Program-made: the position numbers and the translations under genes
The notes under the pieces: model-generated
Told to the model about the DNA's origin: nothing
The model's database searches: none
Seen by the model: the letters and a program-made list of their open reading frames with translations, nothing else
Shown: piece by piece, positions 35,326 to 43,814 of the stretch
Layout: each line of letters begins with the position of its first letter
Position numbering within the stretch: the stretch's first letter is position 1
Source of the DNA: UBA1351 sp965140555
Lineage (GTDB): Bacteria; Bacillota; Clostridia; Lachnospirales; Vallitaleaceae
DNA: 64,000 nt
Assembly: GCA_965140555.1 (NCBI GenBank)
Contig: OZ223259.1
Location: 2,480,001-2,544,000, forward strand
Direction: 5' to 3'

Positions 35326-36798
35326 ATGTTAAAAGGTGAAAAAAGAAACTGCGTAGAAATGCATAAAGTAATTGAAGTGGTGGATAAAAAATTCAATGGA
35401 GAAGATATTGACTTTCCACCTGTTGAACATGGTATGCACAAAAAAGTGATTCATTATTTTGAAAAACTATTATCATCAGAAAAACTTATGAAACTGTCAA
35501 CAAAAAAAACATTGAATAGTGTTGTTTCCTTATCAAACTTTGATGTTGAATCGAGTTACTTAGCAAAAAAATTGTCAAGCTTATCTAATGATCTTTCCAC
35601 ATTCAGTGAATCAAATCTAGCAATTGTTGAGGAAACGACGGCAAGTATGAACAATGTAAACGGGACTATTACTAGAGCTTCTGAAACATTGACGGATTTG
35701 TCCGGTTCAGCATCAGAGATTGTATTGAAGAATCAAGATAGTCTTCAACAAATAAAAGAAATTAATGTTCTAAGAGAAGAAGTGATTACAAATTCTAATA
35801 GTATGAGTGAAAATATTGCTAAACTTATAAAGCTAACAGAGTCAGTAGATACAATTGTAAACACAGTTGAGTCGATAGCGGCTCAAACGAATCTATTAGC
35901 ATTAAATGCTTCTATAGAAGCAGCAAGAGCTGGAGAACAGGGGAAAGGATTTTCTGTAGTTGCAGAAGAAATCAGAAAATTAGCTGAAGGTACAAAAACT
36001 TCTTTAGCTGATATGAGAGTTATGGTTTCAGATATTAGGTCAGCGACGTTACAAGGACGAATCAGTATGGAGAACACCATGACATCCACAGGTAGTATGA
36101 GTGAGAAAATTGAAACTGTTGATGAAACAATTAGTGGAAATGTTGCTTTGCTTGAAGGAACTGTTGAAAACATTAAAAGTGTAACTGAAGAAATAAACAG
36201 TGTCAAAGTTGCAGTTGAAGAGATTAACCAAGCAATGGATTCATCCAGTCGTGATGCTGAAAAACTAAGTGATATGACAATTCAGATTAAAGAAGATGCT
36301 GACCAAAGCGCTAAGATGGCAAAGACGATAAGTCAAATTGATAGCGAACTATCAAGGATTATCAAAGAGCAAATGAATGCAGTAAACAATAGTGCAAATC
36401 AATTGAATAATTCTGAAATAATTGAAGAAATTTTAAAGGCAAAGGATGCGCATAAAGCATGGATGGATAAAGTTGAAGAGATGATTAGTAGGTCAGAAGT
36501 GATACCATTGCAGTTGGATTCAAAAAAATGTGCTTTTGGACATTTTTATCATTCTCTAAAAATAGATCATCCATCCATAAGTGAAAATTGGGCAAAGATC
36601 GATGGAATTCACAATGAGTTTCATAGCATCGGATATGATATAATTGAAGCAATTGAAAACTCTGAAATTGCAGAGGCAAAAGAAAGCTTTGTAAAGGTAC
36701 AGAAATTATCTAGAGACATGTTTCTTATTTTAGATGAGATACTGGTTAGTCTTGATAACATAGATGATGATATATATAAGAAAAATGATAGAATGTAA
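35326..36798 (+). CDS. soluble methyl-accepting chemotaxis protein with CZB zinc-binding domain
   Basis: About 490 residues with no membrane segment. A long alpha-helical signalling region (about 85-385) contains the receptor tip (ESIAAQTNLLALNASIEAARAGEQGKGFSVVA). The C-terminal CZB domain (about 385-480) has its zinc ligands: H of HKAWMD, C of KKCAFGHFY, and H residues of IHNEFH. CZB receptors sense zinc or oxidation of the Cys by hypochlorous acid. Being cytosolic, it would report on the cell interior. AGGAG precedes ATG 35326. No other chemotaxis gene is in the window. Confidence 0.9.
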   Translation: MLKGEKRNCVEMHKVIEVVDKKFNGEDIDFPPVEHGMHKKVIHYFEKLLSSEKLMKLSTKKTLNSVVSLSNFDVESSYLAKKLSSLSNDLSTFSESNLAIVEETTASMNNVNGTITRASETLTDLSGSASEIVLKNQDSLQQIKEINVLREEVITNSNSMSENIAKLIKLTESVDTIVNTVESIAAQTNLLALNASIEAARAGEQGKGFSVVAEEIRKLAEGTKTSLADMRVMVSDIRSATLQGRISMENTMTSTGSMSEKIETVDETISGNVALLEGTVENIKSVTEEINSVKVAVEEINQAMDSSSRDAEKLSDMTIQIKEDADQSAKMAKTISQIDSELSRIIKEQMNAVNNSANQLNNSEIIEEILKAKDAHKAWMDKVEEMISRSEVIPLQLDSKKCAFGHFYHSLKIDHPSISENWAKIDGIHNEFHSIGYDIIEAIENSEIAEAKESFVKVQKLSRDMFLILDEILVSLDNIDDDIYKKNDRM

Positions 36799-36867
36799 CG
36801 ATAAGAATGAAGTAAGAATATTGGTTGAAGACTGATTTTATACGAAAATTCAAAGTAAAAAGCTAAA

Positions 36868-37788
36868 TTAGTACGTCCTTTCGATTTCAAGTATTTTATC
36901 GTATAGCATCTGGTTGGTGGGAACAGGAATGTTAAGTTTTTTGCCTAGGTTGACGATGGTGCCCGCGAATAGTTCAACTTCACTGTATCGCTTTGCCTTA
37001 CGGTCTTGTGCCATTGAAGGCATACCTTCAGGATTTAAGTTGTCGAAGATATTAAGCCAATAGTTTATATCGTCATAGGTGAGGCTGATATCCATATGTT
37101 GGGCAATCGTTAAAACTTCTTCCATGGATTTAATCATGGTAGTTCTAGCTTGGCCTTCTTCTTGAACGATGGAAGTGGTGCCACCATAAATGGCTACGGT
37201 TTGGTTAATGCCCACATTTGCCATTAACTTGCTCCATAGTTTGACACTCATGTTATTGTCGATTTCATAGGGCATGGTTACTTGATCAAAAAAGGTACGG
37301 ACACGTTTTACTTTTTCTGAATGTTCATCTTGCTTAAATTCTCCAAAGCATAAGTGGCCCATGTTTTGATAGTTCATATGATTTTTATCTTTAACAGCAT
37401 CCATGCCTAATGCTATACAGTATAGAATATGTTCTATGCCATACCTGTCGGCTATCTTTTCCTCACTAACAATCCCATTAAGGGCAGATAGAATGATTGT
37501 GTTTTTACCGATATGGTGTTTAACATCTTCAATAGCCTGGGGAAGCTGAGTGTATTTAACGGTGAAAATCAATAAATCAGCTGGTTCACATGGAGTGGTA
37601 GGTGAAATATAATTAAAGTGACATTTTTCACCATTACAATAGATGCCCTCATTTGTATAACGTTGGATTCGTTCTTGGTCAGCAATGATTCTTAGATTTT
37701 CAAAGGGCATGTGTTTGGATAAAAAATGTCCATACATAATACCTAATGCACCTAGGCCAATAATTGAAATATTCTTAATTCCAGTCAT
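36868..37788 (-). CDS. ketopantoate reductase-family (PanE/ApbA) dehydrogenase
   Basis: 306 residues: N-terminal Rossmann motif GLGALGIMYG, LLIFTVKYTQ, and the C-terminal helical ApbA_C domain with KLMANVGINQ. Family members reduce 2-oxo acids with NADPH; PanE makes pantoate. Paralogues are common, so pantothenate synthesis is not assured. GGAGGTAATAG precedes the start. It lies just outside the accessory block edge. Confidence 0.78.
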   Translation of the reverse strand: MTGIKNISIIGLGALGIMYGHFLSKHMPFENLRIIADQERIQRYTNEGIYCNGEKCHFNYISPTTPCEPADLLIFTVKYTQLPQAIEDVKHHIGKNTIILSALNGIVSEEKIADRYGIEHILYCIALGMDAVKDKNHMNYQNMGHLCFGEFKQDEHSEKVKRVRTFFDQVTMPYEIDNNMSVKLWSKLMANVGINQTVAIYGGTTSIVQEEGQARTTMIKSMEEVLTIAQHMDISLTYDDINYWLNIFDNLNPEGMPSMAQDRKAKRYSEVELFAGTIVNLGKKLNIPVPTNQMLYDKILEIERTY

Positions 37789-37837
37789 CTTCTATTACCT
37801 CCGGTTTCAGCTTTATGATTAAGGAATATAATCACCT

Positions 37838-37998
37838 AGTGTACTGGCATGTTCATATTTGAACGAATGATACAGAATGTTTTTTCATAGGCAAGGCGCT
37901 GGAATGAGGCGATGCGGTGGCATCGTCGATTGACAGCAACGATGTCCTATGGGAAAACAGGCAAATAATTCGTCTATTTATGAGCGTGTCAGTACACT
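37838..37998 (+). repeat. MITE-like element, copy A
   Basis: A 161-bp element with imperfect 20-bp terminal inverted repeats: AGTGTACTGGCATGTTCATA at the left end and the complement of AGTGTACTGACACGCTCATA at the right (3 mismatches). The interior is more GC-rich than its surroundings and contains nested hairpins (GATGC...GCATC, CATCGT...ACGATG). A decayed, inverted copy lies at 55939-56050. There is no coding frame and no clear target duplication. Confidence 0.7.
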
Positions 37999-38042
37999 CG
38001 TATCATATCAAAAAAAGGATCTTATGGTCAATGATTCATGAT

Positions 38043-38090
38043 ACAAAAAAAGATTTCATATCTTAGGAAGGATGATGAAATCTTTTTTTA
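38043..38090 (-). terminator. bidirectional terminator of the meta-cleavage operon
   Basis: Inverted repeat AAAAAAGATTTCAT/ATGAAATCTTTTTT with a 14-base loop, flanked by A and T runs on both sides. It lies about 60 bp past the hydratase stop. Confidence 0.75.
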
Positions 38091-38093
38091 TAG

Positions 38094-38133
38094 GATACCA
38101 TACAATAGCTGTTCTTAGTTATTGTATGGTATC
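38094..38133. repeat. 14-bp perfect hairpin downstream of the hydratase gene
   Basis: GATACCATACAATA (38094-38107) and its exact complement (38120-38133) with a 12-base loop. It has no T run and lies between the operon's last stop and its terminator. It may protect the mRNA 3' end; this is inference. Confidence 0.65.
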
Positions 38134-38146
38134 GAAACATTAATGA

Positions 38147-38929
38147 CTAAAATACTACCTTTACAGGTCCTAAGTGATCAAAAACAGCTTCAAATTCGTC
38201 GCCGTCTACTGCTTCTAATGCGGCTGTCAAAGCTCCTGAAAGGATGACTTCACCTTTTTTAAGTTCAACACCATATTCTGACATTTTATTTGCCAGCCAT
38301 GCAACGGAATATACTGGATTTCCCATAACTTCAGTTGCATTTCCTTCGTTAGCAAGTTGGCCGTTTTTATAGAACTTCATATTCTCAGCTTTAATGTCAA
38401 AGTCAGTTAGACTACATTTTTTGTCGCTTAAGACATAACATCCTGAGGAAGCGTTATCGGATATGGTATCGACTAATTTAATCTTCCAGTCTTTGATACG
38501 GCTACCTACGATTTCAAAGGCTGCCACTACGTAATCAGTCGCCCTTACTACATCTTCAATCGTAATGCCGGGACCTTGAAGATCTTCTTTAAGGACAAAA
38601 GCGATTTCAGCTTCGACTTTAGGCTGTAAAACTAAATTTTTGGGGATTTGACCATCTTTGATGTACATACTTTTATAAAGATGTCCATAATCAGGTTCAT
38701 CAACCCCTAGAAGTTTTTGCATGCCTAAGGAGGTAAGACCTATTTTTTTGCCACTAATAACTTCACCGGAGGCTAGATTTTTATTGACATTTATAAGTTG
38801 GATTTCATATGCGTCATCAACAGTTAAACCGTCCTTTAAAGCAGTCATTGCTTCAATAGGTTCCTTGGTTTCATTGGCGTTAAATAGCATTTGAGCCAAA
38901 TCCTTATTACTATATACTATGTTCTCCAT
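38147..38929 (-). CDS. dmpE: 2-oxopent-4-enoate hydratase (meta-cleavage pathway)
   Basis: 260 residues of the fumarylacetoacetase-like hydratase/decarboxylase family: GKKIGLTS, PKVEAEIAFVL (metal-binding Glu residues), and DTISDNASSGCYVL. It would add water to 2-hydroxypenta-2,4-dienoate, giving 4-hydroxy-2-oxovalerate. The related 4-oxalocrotonate decarboxylase shares the fold, but no oxalocrotonate branch genes are present, which favours hydratase. Last gene of the minus-strand operon, about 20 bp after the hydrolase; GGGAGG precedes it. Confidence 0.85.
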   Translation of the reverse strand: MENIVYSNKDLAQMLFNANETKEPIEAMTALKDGLTVDDAYEIQLINVNKNLASGEVISGKKIGLTSLGMQKLLGVDEPDYGHLYKSMYIKDGQIPKNLVLQPKVEAEIAFVLKEDLQGPGITIEDVVRATDYVVAAFEIVGSRIKDWKIKLVDTISDNASSGCYVLSDKKCSLTDFDIKAENMKFYKNGQLANEGNATEVMGNPVYSVAWLANKMSEYGVELKKGEVILSGALTAALEAVDGDEFEAVFDHLGPVKVVF

Positions 38930-38948
38930 CGTTAACCTCCCTTGATTT

Positions 38949-39773
38949 TTATTCTGATAAAAAGGCTTGAACTAGTCTAGAAAAATCTTTAGTATGTTCA
39001 ATTTGTGTCCAGTGTCCGCATTTTCCGAAGATATGCATTTGAGAATTTTCAAGTAGGTCAAAGAGCTTGTAAGCATTAGATACCGGGATCACTAAGTCAT
39101 CACGACCATGAACGATTAATGCCGGAGCTTTTATTTTCTTAATATCTTCTTCATCTGAAGCCATCATTGTTACGGATGTTTGACGAGGATAAGGGAACAT
39201 AGAGGAGAAGGATTCTTGGAAACCTTCTTCAACACTTGCATCATAACGAATTTTGGCGAGTTCATCAGTAATCATGTCCTTGTTGTATGTAAATAGATCT
39301 AAAACGCTACGCATAAATTCAACACTTGGCTCATATCCCCAAACGCGGTCTAGACCATAGGTTAGGTTAAACTCAATACCCATACTTCCCATAAGTACAA
39401 TCTTTCTAATGCGTTCAGGATATTTGATGGCTAATGAGAGAGCAAGTGCGCCGCCAAAACTGTTTCCGACGACATCAACCTTATCAATCTTAAGGGCATC
39501 AATGAGGTCAATGGTTTGTTGAACCCAAAGGTCCATTGTATAGGTGACACCTTCAGGTCTTTCGGAATAACCGAAGCCCAACATATCAGGAGCAATAACG
39601 CGTCTGTCTTCAGCTAGGTAAGGCATAACCTTGCCCCAGTTAGCATATGCTGTAACACCCGGGCCTGATCCATGAATAAGAAGAACGGTATCGCCTTCCC
39701 CTTGATCGTGGTAGTTTACTGTATATTTTCCGGCTTTAATTGATTTTGAAATGTTTAAATTTGTTTCTGACAT
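38949..39773 (-). CDS. dmpD: 2-hydroxymuconic semialdehyde hydrolase-type alpha/beta hydrolase
   Basis: 274 residues, C-C bond hydrolase of the meta-cleavage (DmpD/XylF/BphD) group. Oxyanion region HGSGPGVTAYANW is characteristic of the group. Catalytic S105 (GNSFGG), D226 (HGRDD) and H254 (GHWTQIEH) are visible. It would cleave the dioxygenase ring-fission product to 2-hydroxypenta-2,4-dienoate plus a carboxylic acid. It lies between the dioxygenase and hydratase genes, with GGAGG before the start. Confidence 0.88.
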   Translation of the reverse strand: MSETNLNISKSIKAGKYTVNYHDQGEGDTVLLIHGSGPGVTAYANWGKVMPYLAEDRRVIAPDMLGFGYSERPEGVTYTMDLWVQQTIDLIDALKIDKVDVVGNSFGGALALSLAIKYPERIRKIVLMGSMGIEFNLTYGLDRVWGYEPSVEFMRSVLDLFTYNKDMITDELAKIRYDASVEEGFQESFSSMFPYPRQTSVTMMASDEEDIKKIKAPALIVHGRDDLVIPVSNAYKLFDLLENSQMHIFGKCGHWTQIEHTKDFSRLVQAFLSE

Positions 39774-39823
39774 TTTAGAATTACCTCCTTAATTTTATTT
39801 CTTATGTCTTATGCTTATGCTTA

Positions 39824-40753
39824 TCAGGTCACAACATTTAGGAAACGTTCATTTAGGACTTTATCGTAGTAGAATATACCTTCGCCTACATGTTCAATAT
39901 CCCACACTCTTAATGGCATATCTGGGTAATAGAAGTAGCCACCGGAAAATACTTCGTTTCTGTTACCGGATGGATCAAAGAAATAGATGGTCTTTCCTCT
40001 TGTAACACCGTGACGAGTAGGTCCTATATCGATTGAAATATCATATTGACCAATGATATCTGCAGCATGTCCAATAGCTGTCCAATCTTCTAGGTGGAAT
40101 GAAAGGTGATGTAATTTACCCGGTTGGTCATAATCGAGGATAGCCACGTCATGACCACGGTTAGAAGCACTTAACCAAACGGCTAAATTCTCAACGCCGT
40201 CTTCTTTTTTTACAACTTCAACTAATGATAATTCCATGACTTCCATAAACCAACGTGTAGCTTCTTTTGCGTTAGGTCCATATAACAAAGCATGGTCAAA
40301 ACAACTTGCAGCCATTCCCACCGGCTCTTCTTGCCATACTTTTGGATTTAATAATCCAGGGTGTTTTTCTGCCATTTCAACTTCTGAATAAACGTCAATG
40401 CGATGGCCGGTTGGTAAATCAACAGCAATTCTTCTGCCAAAGCCAGGTTGATCACTGTTTGCTGCTACTTCTGTTACTTGGAAACCAAAGGCAACAGTTT
40501 CTTTTTCTATTCTTGCTAGAGTTTCGGGACTATCTACTTTGAATGACATAAAGTCTAACCCAGGTGTATCTGCTAATCTTAAAACAACGGAGTGATGATC
40601 AAATTCATCAACACCTTTTAACATAACACGACCGTCAGATGTTCTCCCAACATCAAGTAAACCAACTCTTTTTACGTAGTGGTCTATGGATTTTTCCATA
40701 TCCAATACTCTGATTTGAATTAACCCTGGTCTAAGTACTCCTTTAAGTGCCAT
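39824..40753 (-). CDS. dmpB: catechol 2,3-dioxygenase (type I extradiol)
   Basis: 309 residues, two vicinal-oxygen-chelate modules. Iron ligands H154 (FDHALLYG), H216 (KLHHLSFHL) and E267 (DPSGNRNEVFSGGY) align with XylE H153, H214 and E265. H201, H248 and Y257 match the second-shell H199, H246 and Y255. The extradiol signature Y-F-F-D-P-S-G-N-R-N-E is complete. It opens catechols next to the diol using O2 and Fe(II). All catalytic residues are intact, so it looks functional, which is striking in a presumed anaerobe. AGGAGG precedes ATG 40753. Confidence 0.93.
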   Translation of the reverse strand: MALKGVLRPGLIQIRVLDMEKSIDHYVKRVGLLDVGRTSDGRVMLKGVDEFDHHSVVLRLADTPGLDFMSFKVDSPETLARIEKETVAFGFQVTEVAANSDQPGFGRRIAVDLPTGHRIDVYSEVEMAEKHPGLLNPKVWQEEPVGMAASCFDHALLYGPNAKEATRWFMEVMELSLVEVVKKEDGVENLAVWLSASNRGHDVAILDYDQPGKLHHLSFHLEDWTAIGHAADIIGQYDISIDIGPTRHGVTRGKTIYFFDPSGNRNEVFSGGYFYYPDMPLRVWDIEHVGEGIFYYDKVLNERFLNVVT

Positions 40754-40792
40754 AAAATACCTCCTAAATTAAATTAATAGTTGTAAAACCCG

Positions 40793-41800
40793 TTATTTTG
40801 ATGCAATATCATGAGCTATATCAATGATCCAGTCTTCTTGTCCCCCGACAACTTTTCTTCTGCCCAATTCCATTAATATATCTCTTACATCCACTCCGAA
40901 GCGTTTTGAAGCACGTCTAGAATGTAGAAGGAAACTTGAATACACGCCTGAATAGCCTAACATCATTGCGTCTTGGTGGGAAGTAACATGGATACCTTTT
41001 TCCTTAGTGATTGGAAGTAGGATATCTTTTGCAACATCCATCGCTTTATATAGATCTGCATTATGTTCGTAACCCATTTTGTTAAGAACTGCAATTAATG
41101 TTTCTGTTGTTGTATTTCCTGCTCCGGCACCAAGCCCAAGAAGTGAAGAATCAACATATGTTGCACCTGCTTCCAAAGCTGCTAAGCTGTTGGCGATTGC
41201 ACAACCCAAGTTGTTATGGGCATGATGACCAATTGGAACTTTTAATTGTTGCTTAAGAGCAAAAACTTTCTGACGGACTTCATTCGGAACCATGGCTCCG
41301 GCAGAATCTGTCACATAAACAACATCAGCTCCATAGGATTCCATTTTTAAAGCTTCTTCAAGTAAGCGTTCTGTTTCTGTCATATGAGACATCATTAGAA
41401 AACCGACGGTGAAAAGTCCCATTTCTTTTGCTGCTTTAATATGTTGAGCTGAAACGTCTGCTTCTGTTACATGAGTTGCCACACGAACGGCTTTTGCTCC
41501 ATTTTTTTGAGCTTTTTCAAGAGCCTTAACAGTACCAATACCCGGCAGTAACAATACAGTTAGCTTAGAAGTGGTTAAAACTTCCGAAGCTGCTTTAATG
41601 ACGTCAAAATCATCATACTTAGATATACCGTAGTTAATGGAAGAACCTGTAAGGCCATCTCCATGACCCATTTCAATTAAATCAATACCAGCGGCTTGTA
41701 AACCACCTGCAATCCTACTTGCGTCATCAGGAGAAAATTGATGGGATACTGTATGGTTACCGTCTCTTAGAGTTGTATCTGTTAACATTATTCTAGACAA
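40793..41800 (-). CDS. dmpG: 4-hydroxy-2-oxovalerate aldolase
   Basis: About 335 residues, HMGL-like TIM barrel: TDTTLRDGNH at the N-terminus (metal Asp), and HAHNNLG (metal His pair). The C-terminal communication domain is present. It splits 4-hydroxy-2-oxovalerate into pyruvate and acetaldehyde and channels acetaldehyde to the acylating dehydrogenase encoded just upstream. TTG 41800 is preferred: AGGAGG lies 8 bp before it, whereas GTG 41809 sits inside that site. Confidence 0.94.
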   Translation of the reverse strand: MSRIMLTDTTLRDGNHTVSHQFSPDDASRIAGGLQAAGIDLIEMGHGDGLTGSSINYGISKYDDFDVIKAASEVLTTSKLTVLLLPGIGTVKALEKAQKNGAKAVRVATHVTEADVSAQHIKAAKEMGLFTVGFLMMSHMTETERLLEEALKMESYGADVVYVTDSAGAMVPNEVRQKVFALKQQLKVPIGHHAHNNLGCAIANSLAALEAGATYVDSSLLGLGAGAGNTTTETLIAVLNKMGYEHNADLYKAMDVAKDILLPITKEKGIHVTSHQDAMMLGYSGVYSSFLLHSRRASKRFGVDVRDILMELGRRKVVGGQEDWIIDIAHDIASK

Positions 41801-41801
41801 T

Positions 41802-42674
41802 TTATTCACCTCCTAACTGTTTAATTGAATATTTTTCTGCAATGTTTACAGCTGCTGATGTTATAATATCTAAGTTGCCTGAATATACCGGCAAGTAGTC
41901 GCCTAATCCTGCAACTTGAATAATTGTTGTAACAACATCGTCTTGGATAATTGGTTCTAATAGAAGCTTGTATCCGGGAACGTATGCTTTTATCTTTGCT
42001 ACCATGTCTTCTACAGCATTTTGAATTTTTTTGATATCTGCATCCTTTACTTTTGTATAAATGGTATTTCTCATATGAATGGGAGGTTCAGCAGGATTTA
42101 ACACTATAATTACTTTAGAATCATCTGCGCCACCAACATCTTTAAGTGCATTTTGAGTCGTTACAGTAAATTCGTCAATATTAGCTCTTGTTCCGGGGCC
42201 GGCACTTTTACTACTTATTGAAGAAACAACTTCTGCATAGGTAACATCTGCTGCTGCGTTGATTGCTGCTACAATAGGTGTAGTCGCCTGCCCGGCGCAT
42301 GTGACCATGTTTACATTATCGAGTTCAAAGACATCTTCTGTTAAATTAACAGCCGGGATTAACATTGGCCCAATAGCAGCAGGTGTTAAGTCAATGGTAA
42401 AAATACCTGCTTCCTTAAGTTTAGGGCCATTATAGAGGTGACCTTTTGCACTTGTGCAGTCAAAAACAATTTTTACTTCTCCGGGATCTTGTAAAAAGGC
42501 ATCAACACCATCTGTGGTGGTCTTAATTTCCAATTCCTTAGCAGTACTGATACCAAGGGAACTTTTAATACCAATCATATAATCTAATTCTAGATAGTCA
42601 CTTCTCTGCAATTTGTGTAAAAGATCAAGTCCGATATTACCTGGACCGATGATTGCAACTTTTAACTTTCCCAT
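41802..42674 (-). CDS. dmpF: acetaldehyde dehydrogenase (acylating)
   Basis: About 290 residues. Rossmann motif GPGNIG (10-15), catalytic C126 (VTCAGQATTP), SAGPGTRANIDEFT. It converts acetaldehyde, CoA and NAD+ to acetyl-CoA, and forms the channeling complex with the aldolase. ATG 42674 has AAAGGAGG before it; the longer frame from 42743 does not. First gene of the five-gene operon. Confidence 0.94.
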   Translation of the reverse strand: MGKLKVAIIGPGNIGLDLLHKLQRSDYLELDYMIGIKSSLGISTAKELEIKTTTDGVDAFLQDPGEVKIVFDCTSAKGHLYNGPKLKEAGIFTIDLTPAAIGPMLIPAVNLTEDVFELDNVNMVTCAGQATTPIVAAINAAADVTYAEVVSSISSKSAGPGTRANIDEFTVTTQNALKDVGGADDSKVIIVLNPAEPPIHMRNTIYTKVKDADIKKIQNAVEDMVAKIKAYVPGYKLLLEPIIQDDVVTTIIQVAGLGDYLPVYSGNLDIITSAAVNIAEKYSIKQLGGE

Positions 42675-42747
42675 TTTGATCCTCCTTTTATTTATAGTGG
42701 AAAGTGATAGGTTCGAAAATGATAAATTTGTGAAAGTGAGCAATGAT

Positions 42748-42764
42748 GTTTGATAATGTCGAAC
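42748..42764. promoter_or_regulatory. candidate IclR operator upstream of the meta-cleavage operon
   Basis: GTTTGATAATGTCGAAC, an imperfect palindrome (GTTYGA-N5-TCRAAC). It matches 14 of 17 bases with the site at 43737-43753 in the IclR-ferredoxin spacer, and lies between iclR and the first operon gene. IclR proteins bind palindromes of this size; assignment is inference. Confidence 0.55.
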
Positions 42765-42812
42765 TATGTTCTCACGATAGATTAAAAAATTAGGAAATAG
42801 ATGGTATATCTA

Positions 42813-43577
42813 TTATCCTTTATAACCAAGTTTCAATGATAATTCCGTGGAAACTTCTTTCATTATATCTGTGATTTCTTGTATTCGTTCATCGGTCATC
42901 CTAAAAGACGGACCGGAAGTACTTATTGCATACTTGGCATCACCATTTTGATCAAAAAGAGGTGTGGCAACACATATTAAACCTTCTGCAATCTCTTCAT
43001 TATCTAGCGCATATCCTTTGTCTCGGATGGAGTGAAGTTCTTTCAGTAATTCTTGGCGATCAATAATCGTATTAGCCGTCTTACGTTCCATTACCACCGG
43101 AATCAACTTTGAAAGTTCTTCTGGGTCTTTATGTGCTAAAAGTACTTTGCCAAGTCCGGTACAATGAGCAGGGTTTCTAGTGCCAATAGTCGTATATATT
43201 CTCATGGACTGACTAGATTCTTGTTTATAAATGTAGATAACTTCCATATGGTCTAAAATACCGATATGAATAGTTTCATTAATTCGCTTACTAACGTCGG
43301 CTAATAATGGAGGAGCAATTTTAAGAATGTCAATAGAGTTAGTCACTCGATCGCCAAATTCCATTAATGCAAGGCCGAGACGATACTTTTTATTGTCTTC
43401 GTTTTGTTCTAAAAGACCATGAGCCTTAAGTGTACTTACAATTCCATGTGTTGTACTCTTGTTTAAGTCTAATTGATCAGAGATTTCTGCTAATTTTAGT
43501 TCGTATCTTTCATCAGTGAAGCATTTAAGAATGCGAATAGCTCGATCTACCGATTGTACAATTTTTAAGTCTCCCAT
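42813..43577 (-). CDS. IclR-family transcriptional regulator
   Basis: 254 residues: N-terminal winged helix (about 8-70; LAEISDQLDLNKSTTHGIVSTL) and C-terminal GAF-like effector domain (about 80-250; GLGKVLLAH, GYALDNEEIAEGLICVATPL). IclR regulators often control aromatic catabolism. Its position directly upstream of the meta-cleavage operon, in the same direction and divergent from the ferredoxin gene, points to that role. GAGG precedes the start. Confidence 0.92.
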   Translation of the reverse strand: MGDLKIVQSVDRAIRILKCFTDERYELKLAEISDQLDLNKSTTHGIVSTLKAHGLLEQNEDNKKYRLGLALMEFGDRVTNSIDILKIAPPLLADVSKRINETIHIGILDHMEVIYIYKQESSQSMRIYTTIGTRNPAHCTGLGKVLLAHKDPEELSKLIPVVMERKTANTIIDRQELLKELHSIRDKGYALDNEEIAEGLICVATPLFDQNGDAKYAISTSGPSFRMTDERIQEITDIMKEVSTELSLKLGYKG

Positions 43578-43736
43578 GTATAAACCTCATTTCTTTTTCA
43601 TATATTCTTAAGCAACAAGGCTTTGTGTGAATATGACAAAAATTTATGTGATAATCAGTTTCTATGTTTAAATAGTACCATATGAATTTTAAGATGTAAA
43701 GAGTTTTGTTGGAAAAATTTGAAATAATCAAATAGA

Positions 43737-43768
43737 GTTTGACAATAACGAACAGTTGGTGTTAGAGT
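43737..43768 (+). promoter_or_regulatory. ferredoxin promoter with overlapping candidate IclR operator
   Basis: GTTTGACAATAACGAAC (43737-43753) covers the -35 hexamer TTGACA (43739-43744). A possible -10, TAGAGT, lies 18 bp downstream (43763-43768); TATAAA near 43774 is an alternative but is spaced too far. Overlap with the -35 would suit repression. Confidence 0.5.
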
Positions 43769-43814
43769 ATTTGTATAAAATAAGTTTAGTTACTATATAT
43801 GTAGGAGGGCAATA

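Noticed and set aside
35883..36206. Long minus-strand frames opposite the chemoreceptor gene and other housekeeping genes
   Set aside because: They lack ribosome binding sites and family similarity; they are mirror frames of clear genes.
37838..38133. Cluster of repeats considered as a CRISPR array
   Set aside because: The repeats are inverted and unequal, with no regular spacers and no cas genes.
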